Shown: piece by piece, positions 26,983 through 36,090 of the stretch
Position numbering within the stretch: position 1 is the first letter of the stretch
Layout of the letters: each line of letters begins with the position of its first letter
Source of the DNA: Agriterribacter humi
GTDB taxonomy: Bacteria > Bacteroidota > Bacteroidia > Chitinophagales > Chitinophagaceae
DNA: 64,000 nucleotides
Reading direction: 5' to 3'
Assembly: GCF_009192765.1 (NCBI RefSeq)
Contig: NZ_VOHQ01000006.1
Location: 186,001-250,000, forward strand
Translations under genes and position numbers: made by a program
The notes under the pieces: model-generated
What the model saw: only the letters and a program-made list of their open reading frames with translations
Database searches by the model: none
Told to the model about the DNA's origin: nothing

Positions 26983-28557
26983 ATGATAAATGTAGGAGCC
27001 AGAACCCTTTCTTTACAAGATTTTTCTGAGATCGTATTCAACAACAGGAAAATTGAACTCAATACCCGGGCGCTTGAAAAAATGGAAGCCAGCTTTCAGT
27101 TTCTCAGAAACTTTTCGGATCAGAAACTTATTTACGGAATTAATACAGGTTTTGGACCCATGGCGCAGTACAAAGTAAGCGCCGAAAATGTTTTACAACT
27201 TCAGTACAACCTTATTCGCAGTCACAGCTCGGGCAGTGGCAATTATCTTTCTCCTTCGCTGGTAAAGGCACTGATGCTGGCCAGGCTTAACAGTTTGATG
27301 CAGGGGCATTCCGGCGTGCATACAGATGTAGCTGTAGTTTTGAAAGAATTGATCAATAACAATATTACGCCCTGCATTTTTGAACATGGCGGCGTTGGCG
27401 CCAGTGGCGACCTGGTGCAATTAGCCCACCTGGCACTGGTACTTATTGGTGAGGGGGAAGTGATCGTGGATGGAGAACCCCGGCCTACTGCAGAAATATT
27501 TAAAAAGTTCAGCATAACCCCGTTATCTGTATATATTCGCGAAGGACTGGCCATTTTAAACGGCACTTCGGCCATGACGGGTATTGGGCTTCTTAATGTA
27601 AAACAGGCAAAAAAATTATTGCAATATGCCGTAATGCTTTCTGCAATGACCAATGAGGTAGTAGAAGCATATGACGACCATTTTTCCTATGAACTGAATA
27701 TTGTAAAAAAACACAAGGGACAAAATAGTGTGGCTGCCATGCTGCGTGATGTATTGAAAGATAGCAAGCTGATCCGTAGCCGCTCCGAACATTTATACAA
27801 TCCTGAAAACATCAAACACGATGTTTTTGAGGATAAGGTGCAGGAGTATTATTCACTTCGCTGCGTTACACAGGTGTTGGGTCCTATTTTTGATACGATT
27901 GAGCAGGCTGAAAAAATTGTGGTGGATGAGCTCAATTCGGTAAATGATAACCCGGTAATAGATCATGAAAATCATAATATCTTTCATGGAGGAAATTTTC
28001 ATGGCGACTATGTTTCTCTTGAAATGGATAAGTTGAAAACTGCTATTACCAAGTTGTCCATGCTGTCTGAAAGGCAATTGAACTATTTGCTGAACAATAA
28101 GCTGAATGAAAAATTTCCGCCTTTTGTAAACCTGGGTATACTGGGATTTAATTTCGGTATGCAGGGGATGCAGTTTACCGCTACTTCCACCGTAGCAGAA
28201 AACCAAACGCTTTCTTTTCCCATGTACGTGCACAGTATTCCTAATAACAACGATAACCAGGACATCGTAAGTATGGGTTGTAATGCAGCGCTGATCACCA
28301 AAAAAGTTATTGATAATGCTTTTGAGGTGCTGACCATACAAATGATAACGGTATTGCAGGCCATTGACTATGCGGAATGTGCTGATAAACTATCTCCCGC
28401 AACAAAAGAAATGTATACCACTGTAAGAAAGATCTTCCCTAAGTTTATTGACGATAAGCCACGATACAGGGAACTGGAAAAAGTAAAAGATCATTTCCTG
28501 CAAAACAATATCGGTTTTTTTGAAACGCATGCGGCAGCGCAGGTAGCTGTGCATTAG
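26983..28557 (+). CDS. Aromatic amino acid ammonia-lyase, probably tyrosine ammonia-lyase
   Basis: This 524-residue protein is an MIO-dependent lyase. The Ala-Ser-Gly that cyclises to the MIO group is at residues 140-142 (GGVGASGDLVQLAH), and the catalytic Tyr is Y51 in YGINTGFG. The selectivity pair is Ser-His (residues 80-81, LIRSHSSG), which in many lyases points to histidine. However, the whole surroundings match the tyrosine ammonia-lyase of the Flavobacterium johnsoniae flexirubin cluster, which also has SH and acts on tyrosine. The position in a pigment cluster supports release of p-coumarate as the starter unit. A histidine lyase role is unlikely because no hut genes are nearby. Confidence 0.88.
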   Translation: MINVGARTLSLQDFSEIVFNNRKIELNTRALEKMEASFQFLRNFSDQKLIYGINTGFGPMAQYKVSAENVLQLQYNLIRSHSSGSGNYLSPSLVKALMLARLNSLMQGHSGVHTDVAVVLKELINNNITPCIFEHGGVGASGDLVQLAHLALVLIGEGEVIVDGEPRPTAEIFKKFSITPLSVYIREGLAILNGTSAMTGIGLLNVKQAKKLLQYAVMLSAMTNEVVEAYDDHFSYELNIVKKHKGQNSVAAMLRDVLKDSKLIRSRSEHLYNPENIKHDVFEDKVQEYYSLRCVTQVLGPIFDTIEQAEKIVVDELNSVNDNPVIDHENHNIFHGGNFHGDYVSLEMDKLKTAITKLSMLSERQLNYLLNNKLNEKFPPFVNLGILGFNFGMQGMQFTATSTVAENQTLSFPMYVHSIPNNNDNQDIVSMGCNAALITKKVIDNAFEVLTIQMITVLQAIDYAECADKLSPATKEMYTTVRKIFPKFIDDKPRYRELEKVKDHFLQNNIGFFETHAAAQVAVH

Positions 28558-28618
28558 TCTTTCATCCAAATACATTATTTTACAACAAATTTTTACGGAT
28601 CAATAAAAACAGATACGG

Positions 28619-29347
28619 ATGAAATGTGCATTGGTTACAGGCGGTTCAAGAGGTATTGGCAGGGCTATTTGTATAAAACTGGCAGCGATGGATTATTATG
28701 TGCTGGTGAATTATAAAGCCAATGAGGAAGAGGCTGAAAAAACAATGTCATTACTTCGCGGAAAAGGTGGTAATGGGGAACTATTAAAATTTGATGTGGG
28801 CAATAAAGCGCAGGTAACACAGGTACTGGGCGGATGGATAGAAAAAAATGCAGAAAGTAATATAGAGGTGCTGGTAAACAATGCAGGCGTAAAAGACGAT
28901 GTATTGCTGATGTGGATGAAAGATGAACAATGGGATACTGTGATCAATACGAGCCTGAATGGATTTTTTTATGTAACAAAGCTGGTATTGCAAAATATGT
29001 TAATGCAGAAATACGGAAGGATCATTAATATCGTTTCCCTATCCGGGCTAAAAGGATTACCCGGACAAACCAATTATTCCGCTGCAAAAGGTGGTGTAAT
29101 TGCAGCAACCAAAGCGCTGGCGCAGGAGGTGGGCAGAAGAAATATTACTGTGAATGCTGTAGCACCCGGGTTTATTAAAACCGATATGACGGAGGGATTA
29201 GATGAAAAACAACTGCGTTCCCTTATACCGGTAAGCCGTTTTGGCGAACCGGAAGAAGTGGCTCATGCAGTAGGCTTTTTTGCTTCTGCCGAATCAGCTT
29301 ATATTACAGGAGAAGTGTTGTCAATAAACGGGGGAATGTATTCGTAA
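28619..29347 (+). CDS. fabG: 3-oxoacyl-ACP reductase (FabG type)
   Basis: This 242-residue short-chain dehydrogenase has the cofactor loop TGGSRGIGRAI (residues 7-17), VNNAGVKDD, and the Ser-Tyr-Lys catalytic set in IVSLSGLKG and NYSAAKGG (Tyr near 154, Lys near 158). The C-terminus (VARFGEPEEVAH-like, then ITGEVLSINGGMYS) is typical of FabG. It would reduce the beta-keto group of the ACP-bound aryl polyene chain after each extension. It follows the ammonia-lyase by 61 bases and precedes a ketosynthase by 76 bases, all on one strand. Confidence 0.92.
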   Translation: MKCALVTGGSRGIGRAICIKLAAMDYYVLVNYKANEEEAEKTMSLLRGKGGNGELLKFDVGNKAQVTQVLGGWIEKNAESNIEVLVNNAGVKDDVLLMWMKDEQWDTVINTSLNGFFYVTKLVLQNMLMQKYGRIINIVSLSGLKGLPGQTNYSAAKGGVIAATKALAQEVGRRNITVNAVAPGFIKTDMTEGLDEKQLRSLIPVSRFGEPEEVAHAVGFFASAESAYITGEVLSINGGMYS

Positions 29348-29423
29348 GAAGATTTGAGATTTAAGATTTGAAATTTATTTGTTTCTTGTTATTTGATTTT
29401 TGGTTTTTAACCAGGGTTTTAAA

Positions 29424-30650
29424 ATGAACAAACGGGTAGTCATAACAGGTATGGGTATTTACTCCTGTATCGGGAAAAATCCCGATGAGGTAAGGGATTC
29501 CCTGTATGTAGGCCGCTCCGGTATTATATTGGATCCTGTTCGTAAGGAAATGGGATACCGTTCCGGGCTCACCGGCTTTGTAGAAAGGCCTGCGTTAAAG
29601 GGAATGTTGGACCGTCGTTCGCGGATTATGTTACCCGAACAGGGCGAATACGCTTATATGGCTACCGTGCAGGCATTAGAGCAGGCCAAGCTGGATGAGG
29701 ACTATATTAACGAACATGAAATAGGTATTTTATATGGCAACGACAGTTCAGCAAAACCTGTTATAGATGCTACCGATATTATGCGGGAAAAGAAAGACAA
29801 CATGCTGATCGGGTCGGCTTCGGTGTTCCAAACGCTGAACTCTACGATCACCATGAATCTTTCTACCATTTTTAAGCTCAGAGGGGTAAACTTTACCATT
29901 AGTGCTGCCTGCGCCAGTGGTTCGCATGCTATCGGATTAGGCTATCATTTTATAAAAACGGGTTTACAGGATTGTATCATCACAGGCGGCGCACAGGAGA
30001 TCAATTGCTATTCGATGGCCACTTTTGACGCATTGTCTGCTTTTTCCATTCATGAAGAAAACCCTCAAACGGCATCACGGCCGTTTGACCGTAGCCGTGA
30101 CGGGCTGATCCCCAGTGGTGGTGGTGCCACAATTGTATTAGAAAGTTTGGAATCGGCTATAAAAAGAGGAGCTACAATTCTGGGGGAAGTAATAGGCTAT
30201 GGTTTTTCGTCAAATGGAGAACATATTTCTAATCCTACTGTAAGCGGGCCTGTACGTTCTTTGCAAATGGCAATGAAAGATGCAGGGATGAATACGGCGG
30301 ATATAGATTATATTAATGCACATGCTACTTCCACGCCGGCAGGCGATACCAGTGAAGCAAAAGCATTGTATACAGTATTTGGTGAAGGCACGGTTCCTGT
30401 AAGTTCTACCAAATCCATGACAGGGCACGAATGCTGGATGGCAGGCGCCAGCGAGATCGTATATTCTTTATTAATGATGCATCATGGTTTTATTGCACCA
30501 AATATCAATTTTGAACACCCTGATGAAGATTCTGTTAAATTGAATATTGTAAAAACTACCGCGGAAAAAGATATAAATGTATTTTTGTCGAACTCCTTTG
30601 GCTTTGGCGGTACCAACTCGTCGCTGATAGTCAGAAAATGGAGCAAATAG
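29424..30650 (+). CDS. Beta-ketoacyl-ACP synthase (FabF-like)
   Basis: The ATG at 29424 (MNKRVVITGMGIYS) is chosen over an in-frame start 24 bases upstream because it begins directly with the ketosynthase core. The full Cys-His-His set is visible: Cys near residue 163 in SAACASGSHAIG, His in INAHATSTPAGD, and His in STKSMTGHECWMAGAS. The C-terminus has the NSFGFGGTNSSLIV motif. It condenses malonyl-ACP with the growing chain. Six bases separate it from the ACP gene, so the two are co-translated. Confidence 0.93.
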   Translation: MNKRVVITGMGIYSCIGKNPDEVRDSLYVGRSGIILDPVRKEMGYRSGLTGFVERPALKGMLDRRSRIMLPEQGEYAYMATVQALEQAKLDEDYINEHEIGILYGNDSSAKPVIDATDIMREKKDNMLIGSASVFQTLNSTITMNLSTIFKLRGVNFTISAACASGSHAIGLGYHFIKTGLQDCIITGGAQEINCYSMATFDALSAFSIHEENPQTASRPFDRSRDGLIPSGGGATIVLESLESAIKRGATILGEVIGYGFSSNGEHISNPTVSGPVRSLQMAMKDAGMNTADIDYINAHATSTPAGDTSEAKALYTVFGEGTVPVSSTKSMTGHECWMAGASEIVYSLLMMHHGFIAPNINFEHPDEDSVKLNIVKTTAEKDINVFLSNSFGFGGTNSSLIVRKWSK

Positions 30651-30656
30651 TTGTGT

Positions 30657-30917
30657 ATGAAACAGAATGAAGAAATCATTGAGAAGATCAACCATTTCCT
30701 GTCTGAAGAATTTGAAGTAGATGAAGCCAGGATAACTCCCGGGGGAAACGTAAAAGAAGTACTCGAGTTAGACAGCCTCGATTATATAGACCTGGTGGTG
30801 GTAATAGAAAGTAATTTTTCTTTTAAAGTTAAACCCGAAGATTTTGCAAGCATCACTACTTTCAGCGATTTCTACAATTATGTAATTTCCCGCGTGAATT
30901 CTAAAGAACTGGCATAA
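30657..30917 (+). CDS. Acyl carrier protein
   Basis: This protein has about 86 residues from the ATG at 30657. The attachment Ser for phosphopantetheine is at about residue 40 in LDSLDYIDLVVVIE. The four-helix acidic layout is normal. It carries starter and extended chains of the pigment pathway. Its stop overlaps the ATG of the acyltransferase by one base (TAATG), showing tight coupling. A second ACP lies at 57725. Confidence 0.93.
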   Translation: MKQNEEIIEKINHFLSEEFEVDEARITPGGNVKEVLELDSLDYIDLVVVIESNFSFKVKPEDFASITTFSDFYNYVISRVNSKELA

Positions 30918-31801
30918 TGCCTTCATGGCGCGGAAAATCCAGCGGAAACAGGTTAGGGTACAGCATTTTTATAGCTGTGCTGAAAACGTTTGGTGTTCAA
31001 CCCGCCTATGTATTACTGCGTGTAGTTAGTTTGTATTATTTTTTATTTGCATGGAAATCTTCCCGACACATCCTGTATTATTTTCAAAAAAGGCTGGGTT
31101 ATTCTTTTGGAAGATCAATCACCGCATTGTATAAAAATTATTACTGCTTCGGGCAAAGTCTTATAGATAAAATAGCCATCATGTCGGGTATGGCTAAGCG
31201 CTTTTCATTTGATTTTGACGGGGAAGCACACCTGCACCAATTGGTGAGTCTTCAAAAAGGGGGATTGCTGCTCAGTTCCCATATCGGCAACTGGGAAGCC
31301 GCCGGGCATTTGCTGGAACGCTTAAATACCCGTATTAACGTGGTCATGTTCGACGGGGAACACCAAAAAATAAAGGATTATCTTACTTCGGTTACCGGTG
31401 AGCGTAATGCCCGTATCATCGTCATCAAAAATGATCTCTCCCATATTTACGCCATCAATGAAGCGTTAAAGAACAAGGAACTGGTTTGTATACACGCCGA
31501 CCGTTTCGTGGAAGGCAACCGAACATTGATTGCTGATTTTCTTGGCAAAGCAGCCCGGTTTCCTGCAGGACCTTTTGTATTGGCCGCACAGTTTAAAGTG
31601 CCGGTTTGCTACGTGTTTGCCATGAAAGAAGGCAACACGCATTATCATTTTTATTCCACGGCAATAAAAATGTATGATTACGGCGATAAAACCACAGCCA
31701 TGCAGCAAATGCTCAGCGACTTTACGGCTGAAATGGAGAAGAAAGTAAAGCAATATCCTGCACAATGGTATAATTATTATGATTTTTGGGCGAATGCATA
31801 A
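30917..31801 (+). CDS. LpxL/HtrB-like lysophospholipid acyltransferase
   Basis: This 294-residue protein belongs to the lipid A acyltransferase-like family. The catalytic HxxxxE motif is seen in SSHIGNWEAAGH (His near residue 114), with further blocks VCIHADRFVEGNR and AARFPAGPFVLAAQFKVPV. The N-terminal hydrophobic stretch near residues 28-45 suggests association with the inner membrane. In aryl-polyene and flexirubin clusters such enzymes are thought to move the finished acyl chain from ACP to a lipid or alcohol acceptor. The acceptor here is unknown. It is the last gene of the left pigment block. Confidence 0.85.
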   Translation: MPSWRGKSSGNRLGYSIFIAVLKTFGVQPAYVLLRVVSLYYFLFAWKSSRHILYYFQKRLGYSFGRSITALYKNYYCFGQSLIDKIAIMSGMAKRFSFDFDGEAHLHQLVSLQKGGLLLSSHIGNWEAAGHLLERLNTRINVVMFDGEHQKIKDYLTSVTGERNARIIVIKNDLSHIYAINEALKNKELVCIHADRFVEGNRTLIADFLGKAARFPAGPFVLAAQFKVPVCYVFAMKEGNTHYHFYSTAIKMYDYGDKTTAMQQMLSDFTAEMEKKVKQYPAQWYNYYDFWANA

Positions 31802-31802
31802 A

Positions 31803-31826
31803 GCCGGCCACCCCGGCATTTTTTTT
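31803..31826 (+). terminator. Rho-independent terminator of the left pigment operon
   Basis: GCCGG at 31803-31807 and CCGGC at 31813-31817 form a GC-only stem, followed by a run of eight T from 31819. It begins two bases after the acyltransferase stop. It shows that the restriction island starts after a finished transcription unit. Confidence 0.65.
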
Positions 31827-32191
31827 AATTTTTAGAAATAAATGAATAGGTTTGATGACCAGTGCAGTTCCGGACCTATACCATACCCGGTATTGAACGC
31901 ATCCGTTCCCTTGTATGAAGTTTAGCGATAAGAACTGAACCACAATATCCATTTGTACTGCTATGAAAATCGTATGGTTGAAGCAAAGCCGTTTAAAAAC
32001 ACTTCTAAGCGTTTTTAAACGTTTGTACCAGTCCCGAATGCTTTCGGGAGCACATTTGGCTTTGCCCTTTCCGCAAGCCAACCCTTCTTCAAAGCCAAAG
32101 GCCACTTTTTACCCTGCGCCACCAAAGACAGTGCAGACAATATTGCCTATACTTTGTAGGACCCCTACTTGGGATTATTTTCGAATAAAAA
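31827..32191. other. Gene-free boundary region between pigment block and restriction island
   Basis: No convincing gene is found. The clearest structure is an 11-bp perfect inverted repeat, CGTTTAAAAAC at 31990-32000 and GTTTTTAAACG at 32011-32021, with a 10-base loop and no T-run on a fixed side. A small palindrome, CCCGAATGCTTTCGGG, follows at about 32033-32048. These hairpins lie where one border of the inserted island must be. Confidence 0.45.
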
Positions 32192-32222
32192 TTTGGTAAA
32201 TAGGAAATCCTGCCTATTTTTG
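32192..32222 (+). promoter_or_regulatory. Consensus Bacteroidota promoter of the restriction operon
   Basis: TTTG at 32192-32195, a 19-base spacer, and TATTTTTG at 32215-32222 match TTTG-N19-TAnnTTTG without a mismatch. Transcription would begin near 32229, about 20 bases before the first start codon. Confidence 0.75.
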
Positions 32223-32247
32223 TAGCGTTATTACAAAGGAATAAATT

Positions 32248-32805
32248 TTGAAAGCGCTAATAAAAGATATCACAAATATCCAAACCGGACTCTTCGCTAA
32301 GCCTGTTGGTACTGGTGAATTGGTGTATCTACAATCCAGGCATTTTGACGAATACGGTCAATTGCATGCTGTGCTTCACCCCGATTTGCTGGCTGAGGGG
32401 ATTTCTGAAAAGCATTTGCTGAAAGACGGTGATGTGCTTTTTGCAGCCAAGGGAACCAAAAACTTTGCAGCCGTTTTTGAAAACCACAACGAACCATCTG
32501 TGGCTTCCACTTCCTTTTTTGTAATAAGACCAGCCGACAATAAAGTGTTGCCTCAATATTTGGCTTGGTTTCTAAATAACCATACGACACAAACCCTTTT
32601 AAAAGGTCAAGCCATTGGAACGTCCATTCCTTCTATCTCAAAACAGGTTTTGGAAAACCTGGAAATACCGGTTCCAGATATTAAAACTCAAAAAGCAATC
32701 GTAGAAATTTCAAAGCTCCGCAACAAGGAAAAATCTTTGAAGCAGAAAATTGAAACGCTAAGAGAAAAACAAATTCAACAACAAATAATCAACGCAATAA
32801 AATAA
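32248..32805 (+). CDS. hsdS: Half-size type I restriction specificity subunit (single TRD HsdS)
   Basis: This 185-residue protein starts at a TTG (32248) with AAAGGA upstream at a good distance; no ATG is in a better place. It has one target-recognition domain (DITNIQTGLFAKPVGTGELVYLQ to GQAIGTSIPSISKQVLENLEIPVP) followed by one conserved coiled-coil spacer (KAIVEISKLRNKEKSLKQKIETLREKQIQQQI). Normal HsdS has two of each; this is half. Half-HsdS proteins can dimerise to recognise palindromic-type targets, or modify the specificity of the full-length HsdS at 34367. It is the first gene of the operon, six bases before hsdM. Confidence 0.8.
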   Translation: MKALIKDITNIQTGLFAKPVGTGELVYLQSRHFDEYGQLHAVLHPDLLAEGISEKHLLKDGDVLFAAKGTKNFAAVFENHNEPSVASTSFFVIRPADNKVLPQYLAWFLNNHTTQTLLKGQAIGTSIPSISKQVLENLEIPVPDIKTQKAIVEISKLRNKEKSLKQKIETLREKQIQQQIINAIK

Positions 32806-32810
32806 ATATC

Positions 32811-34370
32811 ATGGCTAAAATAACTCAGAAAGGCATCAACGATGCAGTTTGGAAAGCTTGCGACACCTTTCGAGGAAGCATTGACCCCAGCGTTTACAAA
32901 GATTATGTGCTTACAATGCTGTTCCTGAAATATCTCAGCGATGTGCATGACGATAAAATGGAAGGTTACTTGAAAAAGTATAATAGTGATGCAGAACGTG
33001 CCAAACGTGCCATGCAACACGAACGTTTTATTGTGCCGGAGCATAGCCATTTTAAATTTCTTTACGACTCACGCAATGAAGCCAACATAGGCGAACTCAT
33101 CAACATTGCTTTGACTGATTTGGAAGAAGCCAATCGTGAAAAGCTATACAGTGAAGACGGTGCAGGGATATTCCAAAATATAGACTTTAACAGCAGCAAA
33201 CTGGGTGAACCCAAAGACAAAAATCAACGCCTGAAAACCTTGCTCATTGATTTTAAATCCGACAAACTGGATTTGCGTCCTTCGCATTTAGACGGTAACG
33301 ACATTATTGGCGGGGCTTACATGTTCCTGATTGAAAACTTTGCCAGTGATGCCGGTAAAAAAGCTGGTGAATTTTTTACACCAAAAGAAGTTTCTACCCT
33401 GATTGCTAAACTCACCAAAAGCAAACCCGGTTCACGAATATGCGACCCAACATGCGGCTCAGCCTCTCTCCTGATTAAAGCAGGTGAAGAAGTGGGCTCA
33501 GATAATTTCTCACTTTACGGACAGGAAGCCAACGGTAGTACCTGGGCATTGGCCGTGATGAACATGTTTTTGCATGGCTTTGATAATGCCACCATACGCT
33601 GGGGCGATACCATTCGCAACCCTAAACTGAAAGAAGGCGACCAACTGATGAAGTTTGATACGGTGGTAGCCAACCCACCTTTTTCCTTAGATAAATGGGG
33701 AAAGGTAGAAGACAAGGATGGAGAAAAAACAACCGTGAGCTACGACCCGGAAAGCGATAAATACAACCGTTTTTGGAGAGGGGTACCACCCAAAAGCAAA
33801 GGTGACTGGGCATTTATAAGCCACATGATAGAAACGCTGAACGAACACGGAAAAGCAGGTGTGGTAGTGCCACATGGCGTTTTGTTCCGTGGCAGCAGCG
33901 AAGGAAAAATAAGGCAAAAAACCATTGAAGAAAATTTGTTAGAAACAGTGATTGGGTTACCTGCCAATCTGTTTTTTGGCACGGGCATACCTGCGGCAAT
34001 ACTGGTGTTTAATAAGCAAAAGAGCAGCAACAATGTATTGTTTATCGATTCCAGCAAACACTACGAAAGTGCCAAAAATCAAAATAAACTGCGTGAAAGC
34101 GATATTGAACACATTGTAAATACCTACCGTGATTTTGCTGCCGGTAAACTACAGCCCGGTGTGGTGGAAGATAAATACAGCTATGTAGCCACACCTGAAG
34201 AAATACAGGAAAACGACTTTAACCTGAACATCCCCCGCTATGTGGACACCTTTGAAGAAGAAGCTGAAGTAGATATTGCTGCCGTGCAGAAGGAGATTGA
34301 GCAACTGGAGGGCGAACTGGTGAAAGTGCAGAAAGAGATTGATCAGTACTTAACCCAATTGACGAAATGA
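32811..34370 (+). CDS. hsdM: Type I restriction-modification DNA methyltransferase subunit HsdM
   Basis: This 519-residue protein has an N-terminal helical HsdM domain, then the N6-adenine methyltransferase core. The core includes GEFFTPKEVSTLIAKL (about residue 185), SAM-binding motif I DPTCGSASLL (about residue 211) and catalytic NPPF (about residue 287). A coiled coil lies at the C-terminus (KEIEQLEGELVKVQKEIDQYL). It methylates adenine in the target chosen by HsdS and protects host DNA from HsdR. Its stop overlaps the start of hsdS by four bases (ATGA). Confidence 0.96.
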   Translation: MAKITQKGINDAVWKACDTFRGSIDPSVYKDYVLTMLFLKYLSDVHDDKMEGYLKKYNSDAERAKRAMQHERFIVPEHSHFKFLYDSRNEANIGELINIALTDLEEANREKLYSEDGAGIFQNIDFNSSKLGEPKDKNQRLKTLLIDFKSDKLDLRPSHLDGNDIIGGAYMFLIENFASDAGKKAGEFFTPKEVSTLIAKLTKSKPGSRICDPTCGSASLLIKAGEEVGSDNFSLYGQEANGSTWALAVMNMFLHGFDNATIRWGDTIRNPKLKEGDQLMKFDTVVANPPFSLDKWGKVEDKDGEKTTVSYDPESDKYNRFWRGVPPKSKGDWAFISHMIETLNEHGKAGVVVPHGVLFRGSSEGKIRQKTIEENLLETVIGLPANLFFGTGIPAAILVFNKQKSSNNVLFIDSSKHYESAKNQNKLRESDIEHIVNTYRDFAAGKLQPGVVEDKYSYVATPEEIQENDFNLNIPRYVDTFEEEAEVDIAAVQKEIEQLEGELVKVQKEIDQYLTQLTK

Positions 34371-35548
34371 TGGCAGAAACAAAAAATACAAAATCGTTTT
34401 ACAATACTGAAATTCCAAGTGATTGGGAGGTTTTACGTTTGGAAAATGCTTGTAGTCATTTTAAGAGTGGATTTGGTATTACATCTGATAAAATTGCTGA
34501 AGAAGGTATCTATCCAGTCTACGGTGGAAATGGCTTACGGGGTTTTACCGACACATTTACCCACGAAGGAGATTTTTTACTAATTGGTAGACAAGGCGCT
34601 TTATGTGGGAATATTCAGAGAATATCTGATAAGGTGTATATATCGGAACATGCAATTGCAGTTCAGACGAACGAGCAGAATGACCTTGATTATTTAGCAT
34701 ACAAGCTAGAATACAAAAATCTTAACAGGTTATCTGAGTCTTCGGCACAACCTGGATTGGCAGTAGAAAAACTTTTGAGATTAAAAGTTGAGTTCCCTCC
34801 CCTCCCCGAGCAAAAAGCCATAGCCCAGGTGCTGAGCACGGCTGATGCCGCCATCCACACCACCGAAAAACTCATAACCCAAAAAGAACTCCGCAAAAAA
34901 TGGCTCATGCAACAATTGCTTACGGGAAAGAAACGGTTGAAGGGGTTTAGTGGGGAGTGGAAGGAACATTCTTATGAGAAAATACTTAAAGTGGTAAAGA
35001 GAAATTTTGATTGGGATGAAAACGAATTGTATAAACTGATTAGCGTTAGACGAAGGTCTGGCGGTATATTCTTCCGTGAAGCTTTATATGGTCATCAAAT
35101 ACTAGTCAAAACTTTACGTACAGCGAACGAGGGAGATTTTTTGTTTTCGAAAATGCAAATCCTACACGGTGCATCAGCTTTGGTTACAAAAGAATTCGAT
35201 GGGGCTAAGATTTCAGGTTCATATATAGCTGTGGTTCCAAAAGAAAAGAAGCAGTTGAATATGGAATTCTTTCAATGGTATTCACAAACACCATATTTCT
35301 ATCATCAAACTTATATCTCAAGTTATGGTGTGCATATTGAGAAAATGACATTTGACTTTGATACGTTTCTTCAACTCGAAATGAAACTTCCATCCATCGA
35401 AGAACAAACCGCTATTGCTCAAGTCCTGCAAGCGGCAGATAAAGAAATCAGCCTGCTTAAAGCCAAAGCAGAGAAATTGCGGGAGCAGAAAAAGGGGTTG
35501 ATGCAGGTGTTGTTGACAGGGAAGGTGAGGTTAAAAATAAATGAATAG
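34367..35548 (+). CDS. hsdS: Type I restriction specificity subunit HsdS (two TRDs)
   Basis: This 393-residue protein has the full two-domain layout. TRD1 covers about residues 10-143 and ends in PPLPEQKAIAQVL. The first spacer helix then runs to QQLLTGKKRL, and TRD2 covers about 195-340 and ends in PSIEEQTAIAQVL. The second spacer ends in QVLLTGKVRL. The two spacers are clearly repeats of each other. It guides HsdM and HsdR to a split target. A 4-bp overlap with hsdM and near contact with the next TIR gene place it in the middle of one operon. Confidence 0.94.
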   Translation: MMAETKNTKSFYNTEIPSDWEVLRLENACSHFKSGFGITSDKIAEEGIYPVYGGNGLRGFTDTFTHEGDFLLIGRQGALCGNIQRISDKVYISEHAIAVQTNEQNDLDYLAYKLEYKNLNRLSESSAQPGLAVEKLLRLKVEFPPLPEQKAIAQVLSTADAAIHTTEKLITQKELRKKWLMQQLLTGKKRLKGFSGEWKEHSYEKILKVVKRNFDWDENELYKLISVRRRSGGIFFREALYGHQILVKTLRTANEGDFLFSKMQILHGASALVTKEFDGAKISGSYIAVVPKEKKQLNMEFFQWYSQTPYFYHQTYISSYGVHIEKMTFDFDTFLQLEMKLPSIEEQTAIAQVLQAADKEISLLKAKAEKLREQKKGLMQVLLTGKVRLKINE

Positions 35549-35549
35549 T

Positions 35550-36086
35550 ATGGAGAAAAAAATAAGAAACTGCTTTGTAAGCTACCATCACGAACGAGAC
35601 CAAAAATACATCTCGAAACTGAGAAAGGTAATTACTCAAATGAAAGTTGCTGACTATTCACTGAAAGATGATATAGGGCATTTAACGGACGAGACCATTT
35701 ATAAAAAGGTTAGGGAGAAAATGAGAAGCTGTTCCATTACTGTGGTCTTAATTGGCGAAAGAACGGGTCACCGCAAATGGATTGACTGGGAAATATGGGC
35801 ATCGTTAAGGGGCTACACGCATCCGTATGACCCGTACAAGTCATTCAAGCCAAATGGCCTGCTTGGTATTTTTTTACCGGTAGAATCACATTCCATTCCG
35901 AACAGGTTGCAAGACAATATTGATTCAGGTTTTGCAGTAAGCATGAAATGGCAAAATCTGGAAAGAGATTTTGAAAGCAAGGTAAACTACGCATACTGGA
36001 ACAGAACCAATGTTCCCCGTAAAATTGACAACAGCAGAGAACGAATGGAAGAAGATTATTGGGATCTTTTAGGCTTTAGAATATAG
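35550..36086 (+). CDS. TIR-like (ThsB/MTH538 type) protein
   Basis: The start at 35550 is one base after the hsdS stop; an upstream ATG at 35541 overlaps hsdS. The 178-residue product has the TIR-like layout: strand A with CFVSYHHERDQ, a helix with DETIYKKVREKMRSCSITVVLIG, and the block RTGHRKWIDWEIWASL with the conserved Glu. This resembles the ThsB branch (MTH538/DUF1863) used by Thoeris phage defence, where TIR enzymes make a cyclic ADP-ribose signal from NAD. No membrane segment or second domain is seen. The enzyme role is inferred from family. Confidence 0.8.
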   Translation: MEKKIRNCFVSYHHERDQKYISKLRKVITQMKVADYSLKDDIGHLTDETIYKKVREKMRSCSITVVLIGERTGHRKWIDWEIWASLRGYTHPYDPYKSFKPNGLLGIFLPVESHSIPNRLQDNIDSGFAVSMKWQNLERDFESKVNYAYWNRTNVPRKIDNSRERMEEDYWDLLGFRI

Positions 36087-36090
36087 AAAT

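Noticed and set aside
26983-28557. Histidine ammonia-lyase HutH
   Set aside because: Only the Ser-His pair points to histidine; no hut genes are nearby and the pigment context and overall sequence fit tyrosine.
31722-32105. 127-codon open frame on the minus strand at the island edge
   Set aside because: It overlaps the acyltransferase 3' end and the terminator, has no start signal, and shows no family pattern.
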